Of a stretch of 64,000 nt of DNA, positions 51,845 to 60,165 are shown in pieces. Under the pieces are notes generated by a model that saw nothing but the letters and a program-made list of their open reading frames with translations, was not told where the DNA came from and made no database searches. The stretch is from CAMBDS01 sp964355675. Its GTDB lineage: Bacteria > Electryoneota > AABM5-125-24 > Hatepunaeales > Hatepunaeaceae. Location of the stretch: positions 1 to 64,000 of the forward strand of contig CAYHEC010000014.1 in NCBI GenBank assembly GCA_964355675.1. The letters run 5' to 3'. Every line of letters starts with the position of its first letter. Position 1 is the first letter of the stretch. Position numbers and translations under genes: made by a program.

Positions 51845-52498
51845 ATGGTAAAACTAATGAATGTCACATACCAACATCAGGGCGGAGGAGGCGTCGATGG
51901 CGTGACTCTCGAAGTCAAAGGCGGGGAATTGATCCTGTTGGTTGGTCGAACCGGGGCTGGCAAAACGACAATTCTCCGGTTGATTTCTCTTGAGTTGAAA
52001 CCCGACAGTGGTGAGATTGTCCTCGAACGATTTCGTGCCACTGAGATGAAGCCACATCTGTTACCCCATTGGCGCAGACGACTGGGGATTGTTTACCAAG
52101 ACCTTAGGCTACTCTCTGATCGAACGGCACTCGACAATGTGCTTCTCGCCGCGTTATGTGAAAGAAATTTACCGGGTAAGGCCCGTGATCGAGCAATAAG
52201 GGCTATTTCGAACGTCGGACTTGCATCAAAAATTCACAGTTTTCCTCATGAACTTTCTGCTGGCGAGCAACAGCGGGCGGCGCTTGCCAGAGCGATAGTA
52301 AACGAACCTTTCGTACTTCTTGCCGATGAGCCTCTAAGTCATCTTGATGCGGCAACGTCGGAAGATATAGTCGCCCAATTGAAGCGCGTCAATCAGGCGG
52401 GTACGGCAGTACTCGTTGCCACCCATCAACCGGAGCGCTTTGAATCGCTTCGACCACGGATTATTCGTCTCGAAAATGGAAAGGCGAACAGCTTATGA
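51845..52498 (+). CDS. ftsE: Cell-division ATP-binding protein FtsE
   Basis: A 217-residue ABC ATPase. Walker A GRTGAGKTT is at 34-42; the signature LSAGEQQRAALARAIV replaces the usual LSGGEQQR, and LLADEPLSHLD is Walker B. The ATG at 51845 is chosen for AAGG five bases upstream; a longer frame would begin within repeat sequence. With FtsX it controls septal hydrolases. The stop overlaps ftsX by 4 bp. Confidence 0.92.
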   Translation: MVKLMNVTYQHQGGGGVDGVTLEVKGGELILLVGRTGAGKTTILRLISLELKPDSGEIVLERFRATEMKPHLLPHWRRRLGIVYQDLRLLSDRTALDNVLLAALCERNLPGKARDRAIRAISNVGLASKIHSFPHELSAGEQQRAALARAIVNEPFVLLADEPLSHLDAATSEDIVAQLKRVNQAGTAVLVATHQPERFESLRPRIIRLENGKANSL

Positions 52499-53349
52499 TC
52501 GGGTTTGCTTTTTATGAAGGATGGCGAAGTTTTCGTACTCTCGGCATCGGCGGATTATTGACGCTTGCGGCGTTGACGGTTACATTAGCGCTCGGAGCTT
52601 TGACTGCCGAGGGTTTTTTGATGCTACATAACTGGCAGAAAACAGCGCTGGAAAAATTCGAGATCGAGGCATTTTTAGTTGCGGATATAAGCGATAATGG
52701 TGCGAAGAGAGTTATCGACGAAACTGGGAAGATCGATAAAGTTATTGGAGTCAGATATATTTCCAGAGATGAAGCGGCAAAGCGCTTTAGGGAACAAGTT
52801 GGAGGGGACTTGCTTGACGTCCTCGGCTACAATCCGTTGCCACCTTCTATCATTGTAGCGCTTTCGGGCGCGATATCTCATAAAGAGGCGTGGAAGACTG
52901 TCACCAAAGCATTAGAGGAAATCGATGGGGTGGATGAGGTTGTTTATCAGGGAGATCTTCTTCAAGAGTTGGATGAATTTTACAGTCGTGCCTCAAGAAC
53001 ATTGGCAATGTTGATCGGCGGGGCGCTGGTTTTATCGCTGGTCTTCACCGGTCTGACAGTTGCCGCGGCGATACGATCTCGCCATGAGTTCATTCAAATT
53101 GTGCTTATGTGCGGAGGATCGAGGATTATGGCGCGAGGACCTTTTATTGCTTTGGGTGGCTACTACGGAGCTGTTGCGGGAGTAACGGGTGGAGTTCTTA
53201 CGGCGGTGATACTATGGCTCGCCACGTTGGGGTGGGAACTGGACGCCAGATTGCCACTCGAGTGGGCGCCTTTGATGGTAGGCGCTGGAGTGATAATTGG
53301 TGGCGTGACCGCTGGCTGGGTTGCTGGACAAAAAATTAGAACGGTCTGA
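52495..53349 (+). CDS. ftsX: Cell-division protein FtsX
   Basis: A 284-residue permease-like protein with four membrane helices: one near the N-terminus (GIGGLLTLAALTVTLALGAL), then a periplasmic domain with the typical IEAFLVADISDNGAKRVIDE...VRYISRDEAAKRFREQVG...LGYNPLPPSIIV, and three helices at the C-terminus. The domain relays FtsE ATP hydrolysis to periplasmic murein hydrolases. Its start overlaps ftsE (ATGA). Confidence 0.92.
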   Translation: MIGFAFYEGWRSFRTLGIGGLLTLAALTVTLALGALTAEGFLMLHNWQKTALEKFEIEAFLVADISDNGAKRVIDETGKIDKVIGVRYISRDEAAKRFREQVGGDLLDVLGYNPLPPSIIVALSGAISHKEAWKTVTKALEEIDGVDEVVYQGDLLQELDEFYSRASRTLAMLIGGALVLSLVFTGLTVAAAIRSRHEFIQIVLMCGGSRIMARGPFIALGGYYGAVAGVTGGVLTAVILWLATLGWELDARLPLEWAPLMVGAGVIIGGVTAGWVAGQKIRTV

Positions 53350-53352
53350 TCG

Positions 53353-53709
53353 ATGCTCCAATATCGCCTGATTTATGATGATCGATGCGGGCTTTGCCGA
53401 GCATGGGTGGCGTGGGTAAAGGCACGAGATCGAAATAATCTTATTATTCCCGAGCCATGCTCCGAGACCTTCGAAAAGGACGATACAAGGGATAGATGTT
53501 GTGATGAAGTTAAGCTTGTCACCCCGAATGATTTTCAGTACGGGGGAGGACGGGCTATTCCGGAAATATTGAAATGTCTGCCCTGGTACCGTGTGATTGG
53601 AAGCGTCCTGAGTTGGGGGATCATGCGAATTCCATTGGATTGGGGGTATAGGGTACTGGCGCAAAAGAGACTCTTTGTCAGTGCAATGCTTGGAAAAAGA
53701 AGGGATTAG
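53353..53709 (+). CDS. DCC-family thiol-disulfide oxidoreductase (DUF393)
   Basis: A 118-residue protein beginning RLIYDDRCGLCRAWVAWVKA, whose DxxCxxC motif defines the DCC (DUF393) family; YGGGRAIPEILKCLPWYRVIGSV is the second conserved block. It is thioredoxin-like in fold by prediction, but the physiological substrate is unknown. It lies 3 bp after ftsX and is probably co-transcribed with it. Confidence 0.85.
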   Translation: MLQYRLIYDDRCGLCRAWVAWVKARDRNNLIIPEPCSETFEKDDTRDRCCDEVKLVTPNDFQYGGGRAIPEILKCLPWYRVIGSVLSWGIMRIPLDWGYRVLAQKRLFVSAMLGKRRD

Positions 53710-53750
53710 GAATTTCTAAGTGGCGTAGAATTATGGTGAATTCACTTAGA

Positions 53751-53855
53751 GGGCGGCTTTTCTTATCAAGCAGACAACAGGGCGGACAAGAGTGTCCGCC
53801 CTCCAAGAGCAAAAGTACTAACAGCGCTAAGGGCGGACTGAAAGTCCGCCCTCCA
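53751..53855. repeat. GGGCGGAC palindromes before the pilus ATPase gene
   Basis: AGGGCGGACA-AGA-GTGTCCGCCCT (53779-53802) and AGGGCGGACT-GAA-AGTCCGCCCT (53830-53852), with a partial GAGGGCGGCTTTTC at 53749. They differ mainly in the centre, with constant outer arms. Confidence 0.9.
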
Positions 53856-53983
53856 AGGGCGTATGTTTTCAGTGCCCAATAAATCAACTTGTCCCCTTAG
53901 TATTTACGTCTTTCCGTCATACCTGCTTGCTAAATCCTTCCGCGCTCGCTAATTTAACTTATTCGATTATCTTGGAGGCCATT

Positions 53984-55663
53984 ATGGAACTGAACAAGGG
54001 CGCATCAAGCGCCATTACCAGCGATTCCCGTCCGCTTGGTGAAATATTGCTTGAAGCCGGGCTGATTTCTGCCGAACAGCTTTCACTTTCACTTGATGAA
54101 CAGCAAAGTCATCCAGCATACCTCGGCCAAATACTGATGCGTCACCATTGGATAAATGAGCGGGACTTGCTCCGTCATCTTTCCGTTCAGCGCGGCGTCG
54201 AATTCATCGAAGTTCGAGATCGGGATATTCCATCGGATGTCGTCGATCGATTTCCACAGGATGTAGCGCTCCAACTCTCGGTTCTTCCCATCTCGTATCA
54301 GGACGGCGTACTACGCGTCGCTATGGAGGACCCGTTCAATGAACGACTTCTCAACATGGTAATGCAAAGCGTCCCGGAACCGTTGAAGCCAGCTTTTTCC
54401 ACCCGCAACGACCTGCATTATGCGATCAATCGCGCCTATAACAACCTTGTTCGTTCTAATCCATTGGTGAGAGACTATTTCGACGGTTTCGCCTACCTGC
54501 TCGAACAAGGCGAATTCGATACGAATAGACTGATCGACCTTAGTCTTGCACTTGCCCATTTGCTCGGATCATCCGACGTGCATTTCTTTTTCGGTGTTAG
54601 TGATTTGAGGATACTGCTTCGAATCGATGGAACGCTCCATAGTATTCCTTTGCCCACGAGGCGTATTCGTGCCGAACAAATTATCCAGCTTCGCAATACA
54701 CTCAAACTGAGATGTGGTATCGACGCGTCGCGGAGAGGTACTTTTCAGGAGGGCAGACTTGAGCTTGAAATGGAACAGGGCAGAATCATTGCCTCGGTCT
54801 CGATAGTTCCATTGATCGATGGCGAAAAGGCAGTTCTCCACTTGAGCGGAAGACTCGAATTTCGCGACTTCGATCACCTTGGGCTTGCCAACTCTGAGCG
54901 AGCTAAAATTCTTCCGTTTTTAATGAGATCGAGCGGACTGATAATAGTTTCTGGGGCCGCTGGGTCTGGCAAAACCACGTCGCTTTATGCTCTTCTCGAG
55001 AAAATCCCTTCAGTTTCCCGGAACATTATCACGATTGAAAACCCCGTTGAGGCGAAATTACCTTTCGCTTCTCAAATACAACTCGACAACGAGAAGGGTT
55101 TTACTGCTGAAGTGGCCGTCTCATCACTATTGCGCCAAGACCCTGATGTGGTTATGATTGGTGAGTTGATCGACAAAGAAGCGGCCTCAATGGCAGTCGA
55201 GAGCGCCATGACCGGACATTTGGTGCTAACCTCGCTTAACATGGAGAGCGCGGCGTGGGTGATATTACATCTGTTGAATATTGGAGTCAATGCACTTTCG
55301 TTGGCGAGCGCACTCAAGTTGATTATTGCCCAAAGACTTGTTCCTCGAATATGCCGGGATTGCCGATTGCCTCATCCTAACGAGGCGGAGATGATCAACC
55401 TATTAAATTTACAAGCCAATTCCAAACTATTCAGTAGTGTTGGTTGTGCGAAATGTTATTTCTCGGGAAAGAGCGGTAGGGTAGCGATTTTTGAGACGAT
55501 CTTTATAACGGATGCTCTCCGCGATTTGATCACTTCAAAGCCATTAATCTCAGAGCTCGCCGTCCATTCGAAGGGAGCCGGAGCGAAATCTTTCCGTGAA
55601 GACGCCCTGGAGAAGTGCCTCGCCGGGCTGATCGCGCCAGAGGATGTGCTGGCGGTGATGTGA
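53984..55663 (+). CDS. GspE/PilB-type secretion ATPase
   Basis: A 559-residue ATPase of type II secretion or type IV pilus assembly. The N-terminal MshEN-like domain (LGEILLEAGLISAEQLSLSLDEQQ, about 18-41) is a c-di-GMP-binding module in relatives. Walker A GAAGSGKTT is at 324-332; ENPVE and DPDVVMIGELID (386-397) form the Asp-box and Walker B regions. The usual GEIRD reads GELID, so one conserved arginine is lost. CRDC and CAKC form the zinc site. GGAGG precedes the ATG. No other pilus or secretion gene is nearby. Confidence 0.88.
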   Translation: MELNKGASSAITSDSRPLGEILLEAGLISAEQLSLSLDEQQSHPAYLGQILMRHHWINERDLLRHLSVQRGVEFIEVRDRDIPSDVVDRFPQDVALQLSVLPISYQDGVLRVAMEDPFNERLLNMVMQSVPEPLKPAFSTRNDLHYAINRAYNNLVRSNPLVRDYFDGFAYLLEQGEFDTNRLIDLSLALAHLLGSSDVHFFFGVSDLRILLRIDGTLHSIPLPTRRIRAEQIIQLRNTLKLRCGIDASRRGTFQEGRLELEMEQGRIIASVSIVPLIDGEKAVLHLSGRLEFRDFDHLGLANSERAKILPFLMRSSGLIIVSGAAGSGKTTSLYALLEKIPSVSRNIITIENPVEAKLPFASQIQLDNEKGFTAEVAVSSLLRQDPDVVMIGELIDKEAASMAVESAMTGHLVLTSLNMESAAWVILHLLNIGVNALSLASALKLIIAQRLVPRICRDCRLPHPNEAEMINLLNLQANSKLFSSVGCAKCYFSGKSGRVAIFETIFITDALRDLITSKPLISELAVHSKGAGAKSFREDALEKCLAGLIAPEDVLAVM

Positions 55664-55930
55664 GAGTGGTCGATGGTCAATGGTCGATGGTCGATGCTGA
55701 TCTGTACAGGCAAATTTATTCGCCCGATAAAGACGGCGATTGAAATCGCCGGTACTGGTGCGGTTTAGAGGACAAACTGAAGTTTGAACTCTGAACTCAG
55801 GTCCGCCCAGCAAAGCTGTGCGGCTACACGCGGCTGGGGTTTGCTGTCAACCCCAGAGGGTTGACAGCTTGCTGGGAAGCTGTGCGGCTACAAGCAATAT
55901 TAATTTGCTACCGACCACGGCGGGTCGGTA
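55664..55930. repeat. Repeat cluster before the ABC exporter
   Basis: Tandem GGTCGATGGTCRATG (55668-55696), GGCGATTGAAATCGCC (about 55734), CCCAGCAAAGCTGTGCGGCTAC copies (55804 and 55870) flanking a TGTCAACCC..GGGTTGACA element (about 55846-55868), that is, one element inside another, and CTACCGACC-ACGGC-GGGTCGGTAG (about 55909-55932). No gene. Confidence 0.85.
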
Positions 55931-55950
55931 GCGGAAAACCGGTCTTATAA

Positions 55951-56844
55951 ATGCAATCTTCTCAACACCAAAAATACTTTCGCATCTTCGCCCTGATGAG
56001 TCTTGCGCTCATGGGTGGCTGTGGAGAAAAAAGCCGTCCGAATCCGTCCGGAACGCTCGAAGCAATCGAGATCGAAATCGCTTCCACAATCGGAGGGCGA
56101 GTGATTAAAGCCTCAGCTCAGCTCGGAAGTAAGGTCATGAGTGGCGACACGCTTGTTGTCCTTGACACCGACCTAATCCGGCTTCAACGTGCCCAAGTCG
56201 AGAGTGGGCTGGGTTCAATTGCCGCTCAGCGCACTGTCCTCGCCGACGGTATCTCACAAGCTGAGCGCAACCTCGAGTACCTCGATCTGCAACTTGGCCG
56301 CATCGCTGAACTGCTTAAATCAGGCTCAATTCAGCAACAACAGCTCGACGAATTCACCACCCGTCGCGACGTCGCCAAAGATCAAGTTTCCGCAGTCAAG
56401 CACCAGCTCGCGGCGCTCGACTCTGAAGAGACAAAGCTAAGCGCTACGCTCGCTGTTTTTGACCGACAGCTTCAAGAAGGCATCATCCTGTCGCCTTTGG
56501 ATGGGGAAGTGATTCTGCGCTCCATCGAGCCGGGTGAAGTAGCTACTCCCGGCAAAGTATTATTCCGTCTGGCAAACCTTGAGCGGATGGAGCTTCGCAT
56601 CTTTATCGGAGCGCCCGATCTGGACAGAGTGAAAGTTGGATCGACGTCACCGGTTTTGATCGACGCCCTGCCTGGACAGAAGTTCACAGGGATTATTACC
56701 TGGGTCAGTTCCGAAGCCGAATTCACACCAAAGAACGCCCAGACTAAAGACGCGCGCTTGCAACTGGTCTATGCCGTCAAGATCGCCATCGACAACCGGG
56801 AGGGATTGTTGCGCATCGGTATGCCAGCAGAGGCGGGGCTGTGA
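55951..56844 (+). CDS. HlyD-type periplasmic adaptor lipoprotein of an ABC exporter
   Basis: A 297-residue membrane-fusion protein. The lipobox LMGGC (21-25) anchors it to a membrane. The barrel-sandwich half-motifs are IASTIGGRVIKASAQLGSKVMSGDTLVVLD and GIILSPLDGEVILRSIEPGEVATPGKVLFRLA, separated by a long coiled-coil hairpin (about 80-180). It joins the inner-membrane exporter encoded downstream to an outer-membrane channel. It resembles E. coli YbhG/YhiI in domain order and operon position. Confidence 0.88.
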   Translation: MQSSQHQKYFRIFALMSLALMGGCGEKSRPNPSGTLEAIEIEIASTIGGRVIKASAQLGSKVMSGDTLVVLDTDLIRLQRAQVESGLGSIAAQRTVLADGISQAERNLEYLDLQLGRIAELLKSGSIQQQQLDEFTTRRDVAKDQVSAVKHQLAALDSEETKLSATLAVFDRQLQEGIILSPLDGEVILRSIEPGEVATPGKVLFRLANLERMELRIFIGAPDLDRVKVGSTSPVLIDALPGQKFTGIITWVSSEAEFTPKNAQTKDARLQLVYAVKIAIDNREGLLRIGMPAEAGL

Positions 56845-56934
56845 ATATATTTGAAGCAATTGATTTTGTACGCTAATGCAGAAAACAAATAATCGCATTG
56901 CTGACCGCGGCGGGTCGGCAGTGGATTCTTCAAG

Positions 56935-57915
56935 GTGACCTTCGCCGTTCAAATAGAGAACTTCACTCGCTCCTACGGAGACGTTCAGGCAGCCAAAGAG
57001 TTGACTTTTTCGGTCAGGGAGGGCGAATTATTCGGCTTAATCGGCCCTGATGGTGCGGGTAAAACCACAACGATGCGAGCATTATGCGGGCTCATCACGC
57101 GGGACAGCGGCACAATGTCGATCTTCGGGATCGATCCGGAAGGATACCCTCGCAAAGTTCGTGAGTTAATCGGCTACATGCCTCAACGGTTCAGCCTCTA
57201 TCCCGACCTGACCGTCGCTGAAAATTTGCGTTTCTTCGCCGATCTTTATCTTGTGCCGACGGATGAACGCCAACGCCGCGAGGAACGGCTCATGCGATTC
57301 TCCCGACTTGGTCCCTTTCGCGACCGACGAGCCTTGCAATTATCCGGCGGAATGAAGCAAAAGCTCGCCCTCTCCTGTACCCTGATTCATACTCCCAGAC
57401 TGCTGATACTTGACGAACCGACCACAGGCGTCGATCCGGTCAGCCGGCGGGAATTCTGGTCAATACTGAAAGAACTGTCTGCGGAGGGCATCTCAATTGT
57501 CGTTTCAACGCCCTACATGGACGAGGCTCTTCTTTGCGACCGGACAGCGCTGATGCACAAAGGAAAAACGTTAGTGGTCGGGACTCCATCACAGATCACT
57601 GAGCTTTATCCCCACATCCTCATCGAGGCAACGGCTGAGAATCTTCAGGATATCCGACAGAAGTTGATCGCCTCAGGAATTGACTCAAATCATTTACATC
57701 GATTTGGCGGCAGACTCCATATCGCCTGCAACAATCCCGGGGAGGCTGAACGAGTATCCACGTTAGTACGAGAGGCTGGCGGACAAGCGTCAAGGGCGTC
57801 GCCATCCATCGAAGACACTTTTGTGGCAATAGTCGGTAAGCTTGATGATGAAAACCGCGCAGTGGGGCGGACAACTGTCCGCCCCACTGATGACCAAATG
57901 GCTTCCTTGCCGTAA
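56935..57915 (+). CDS. ABC transporter ATP-binding protein (first of two)
   Basis: A 326-residue ATPase. Walker A GPDGAGKTT (Asp replaces the usual Asn), signature LSGGMKQKLALSCTL and Walker B LLILDEPTTGVDP are present. The C-terminal 20 residues are foreign: a 28-bp perfect palindrome (57861-57888) adds VGRTTVRPT, and the TAA stop lies in a second repeat (GCCGTAAGGTG..CACCTTGCGGC). The start is GTG at 56935; no better codon is near. In E. coli YbhF two such ATPases are fused; here they are separate genes. Confidence 0.9.
   Translation: MTFAVQIENFTRSYGDVQAAKELTFSVREGELFGLIGPDGAGKTTTMRALCGLITRDSGTMSIFGIDPEGYPRKVRELIGYMPQRFSLYPDLTVAENLRFFADLYLVPTDERQRREERLMRFSRLGPFRDRRALQLSGGMKQKLALSCTLIHTPRLLILDEPTTGVDPVSRREFWSILKELSAEGISIVVSTPYMDEALLCDRTALMHKGKTLVVGTPSQITELYPHILIEATAENLQDIRQKLIASGIDSNHLHRFGGRLHIACNNPGEAERVSTLVREAGGQASRASPSIEDTFVAIVGKLDDENRAVGRTTVRPTDDQMASLP
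57861..57888. repeat. Palindromic element in frame at the 3' end of the ATPase gene
   Basis: AGTGGGGCGGACA-AC-TGTCCGCCCCACT: 13-bp perfect arms. It shares its first 24 bases with the murB insertion and its arms (AGTGGGGCGGA/TCCGCCCCACT) with the intergenic copy at 31961-31988, whose centre differs. Confidence 0.92.
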
Positions 57916-57986
57916 GGTGTCCTCACCTTGCGGCGATATTGACTTTCACAATTACTTGTCGCAGGGTGAGGACACCCTGCGACACC
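57908..57986. repeat. Two palindromes between the ABC ATPase genes
   Basis: GCCGTAAGGTG..CACCTTGCGGC (about 57910-57935), which includes the stop codon of the first ATPase gene, and GTCGCAGGGTG-AGGA-CACCCTGCGAC (about 57959-57984). Confidence 0.85.
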
Positions 57987-58002
57987 GAACAGCCTCCCAT
58001 CA

Positions 58003-58776
58003 ATGACTCTAACTCAAAATGAGCTTTCTGGTAAATCTGACTCAGCAGTCGTCGCACGAAATCTGACGAGACGATTCGGGAAATTCATAGCCGTCGATAA
58101 CCTCGACCTGAATGTCGAACGCAAGGAGATATTTGGGTTTCTCGGGGCGAACGGAGCCGGCAAAACGACTGCTATCCGAATGTTCTGTGGTTTGTTAAAA
58201 CCGAGTTCAGGCGAAGCATGGATCGATGGCTTGCCTATCAGCAGTGATTCGGAAAAAATCAAAGGTCGAATTGGCTACATGAGCCAGCGTTTCAGTCTTT
58301 ACGATGATTTGCTGATCGAAGAAAATGTTAATTTTTTTGGAGGAGTTTACGGCTTAAGCCGAAAAGAGATCGAATATCAGAAGGCTGAGCAATTCGAACG
58401 ACTTGGTCTTGCTGATCAGAAGAGAACCTTAACGCGAGATTTGCCTTTGGGCTTTAAGCAACGTCTTGCCCTTGCTTGTGCGATGTTGCACCGGCCGAAG
58501 CTTCTTTTCCTTGACGAACCGACTGGCGGAGTCGATCCCATTGCACGGCGTGAATTCTGGAATGTGATTTATGAGACCGCCGAGGCAGGGGCAACAGTTT
58601 TCGTAACAACTCATTATATGGATGAAGCTGAATACTGTGGCCGGATTTCGATTATGAAGGATGGGAAGATTATCGCCATCGGAGCCCCTGCAGAACTCAA
58701 GCGACTACACGGCGTTCCGACAATGGAGGGGCTGTTCTTGAAACTGGTTGGACAAAGCGGAGTCACCAACGAGTGA
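58003..58776 (+). CDS. ABC transporter ATP-binding protein (second)
   Basis: A 257-residue ATPase. GANGAGKTT is Walker A, LPLGFKQRLALACAM stands for the signature motif (degenerate: usually LSGGxxQR, here LPLGFKQR), and LLFLDEPTGGVDP is Walker B. The first ATPase has a canonical signature, so the pair may work asymmetrically, as in the fused YbhF/RbbA proteins. The stop overlaps the permease start. Confidence 0.9.
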   Translation: MTLTQNELSGKSDSAVVARNLTRRFGKFIAVDNLDLNVERKEIFGFLGANGAGKTTAIRMFCGLLKPSSGEAWIDGLPISSDSEKIKGRIGYMSQRFSLYDDLLIEENVNFFGGVYGLSRKEIEYQKAEQFERLGLADQKRTLTRDLPLGFKQRLALACAMLHRPKLLFLDEPTGGVDPIARREFWNVIYETAEAGATVFVTTHYMDEAEYCGRISIMKDGKIIAIGAPAELKRLHGVPTMEGLFLKLVGQSGVTNE

Positions 58777-59879
58777 AACGCATCCTCGCAGTCGCTCGCA
58801 AAGAGACGCTCCATATCATGCGAGACCCTCGCAGTCTTGCGGTGGCCATCGCCATGCCGCTGATGATGGTGGTGCTTTATGGCTATGCCCTCGATATGGA
58901 ACTGAGAAGGCTTACGGTTGCAGTCCTCGATCAGGATCACTCCACGGCTTCGTTCGATCTACAACGCGAAATGACATCGAGTAACTTCATCGTTCCGGTT
59001 GAGGCATTAATCAACCGAAACGAGATTGAAACCGGCTTCCGGCAAGGACGGTTCCGGGCCGTAGTGATTATTCCGAAAGGGTACAGCGTCAAGCTTGCAA
59101 ATCGTTTGGAATCACCAGTCCAGATTCTCGTCGATGGAGCGGATGGCTCGACTGCGGCGGTGGTCGATAACTATATCCAAGCTGTAATTGCGCGTTTCAA
59201 CCGAAGACTGGCGAACGAAGCATTCGGGATAAAATCGCTTCCAATTGAGCCTCAAACGCGAGTACTATTCAACCCGCAGTTGGTCAGCGCTCATTTTGTA
59301 GTTCCGGGGCTTGTTGCGTTGGTTCTTGTGATGATCTGCGCGCTGTTAACCTCACTCGCCATTGCCCGCGAACGTGAGACCGGCACGCTCGAACAGATCC
59401 TCACTACTCCGGTTGCTCCATCGCAGGTAATCCTTGGGAAGGTAATTCCCTATATCGCTCTGGGAGCCATCGATGCTACGCTGATACTCGCCACTGGCAG
59501 GTTCATCTTCGGAGTTCCGATGAACGGCTCCTGGTGGGTGCTGTCGGCCTACACGCTTTTGTACATCATAATCTCGTTAGCGCTTGGATTGCTGATTTCA
59601 ACCTTCGCCAGGACTCAGCAAGTTGCAATGATCGCGGCGTTGATGGGAACGATGTTGCCCACGCTACTTTTGTCAGGATTCATGTTCTCGATCTCCAGCA
59701 TGCCGTGGGTGCTTCAACAAGTGAGTCGTTTTATCCCGGCAACTTACTATCTGCGGATCATTCGGGGAGTCATGTTGAAAGGACAACTTTGGTTCCCCCA
59801 TGAGGCAGGGATTCTCGCTTTTCTTTCTGTATTAATATTGACAGTTGCCATCGTACGTTTCAAGGAGCGGTTGGAATAG
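58773..59879 (+). CDS. ABC-2 family permease (YbhR/YhhJ-like), first
   Basis: A 368-residue permease. An N-terminal helix (LAVAIAMPLMMVVLYGYAL) is followed by a large periplasmic domain and five C-terminal helices. ARERETGTLEQILTTPVAPSQVILGKVIPYI is the hallmark of the ABC-2 type exporters, and FIPATYYLRIIRGVMLKG is the conserved C-terminal motif. The start is GTG, overlapping the ATPase stop. The substrate is unknown; homologues export drugs or act in envelope homeostasis. Confidence 0.9.
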   Translation: MKRILAVARKETLHIMRDPRSLAVAIAMPLMMVVLYGYALDMELRRLTVAVLDQDHSTASFDLQREMTSSNFIVPVEALINRNEIETGFRQGRFRAVVIIPKGYSVKLANRLESPVQILVDGADGSTAAVVDNYIQAVIARFNRRLANEAFGIKSLPIEPQTRVLFNPQLVSAHFVVPGLVALVLVMICALLTSLAIARERETGTLEQILTTPVAPSQVILGKVIPYIALGAIDATLILATGRFIFGVPMNGSWWVLSAYTLLYIIISLALGLLISTFARTQQVAMIAALMGTMLPTLLLSGFMFSISSMPWVLQQVSRFIPATYYLRIIRGVMLKGQLWFPHEAGILAFLSVLILTVAIVRFKERLE

Positions 59880-59946
59880 ATGTCAAAGGACATAAATTTG
59901 TAGCGTTAAGACAGGCGAGCTGTGCTCGGCGAGTGCAATTCAGGTA

Positions 59947-60130
59947 ACTCCCGCCCAGCAAAGCTGTGCGGGCTACACACGCTTAGGAGTTTCGAATGCT
60001 GTGCGGGCTACACGCCCTTAGGGATTTCGAAGCTGTGCGGGCTACACGCCCTTAGGGATTTCGAAGCTGTGCGGGTTACACACGCTTAGGCGTTTCGAAT
60101 GCTGTGCGGGCTACACGCGCTTAGGCGTTT
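59947..60130. repeat. Array of AGCTGTGCGGGCTACACGC repeats between the two permease genes
   Basis: Five tandem units of AGCTGTGCGGGCTACAC plus linkers ...CTTAGGGATTTCGA or ...CTTAGGAGTTTCGA (period about 39 bp), starting with a CCCAGCAAAGCTGTGCGGGC copy at 59942. No gene; it splits the exporter operon by nearly 290 bp. Confidence 0.9.
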
Positions 60131-60165
60131 AGTCAGTAGCCTCGAGAAATAGTACGAAAAATTTT

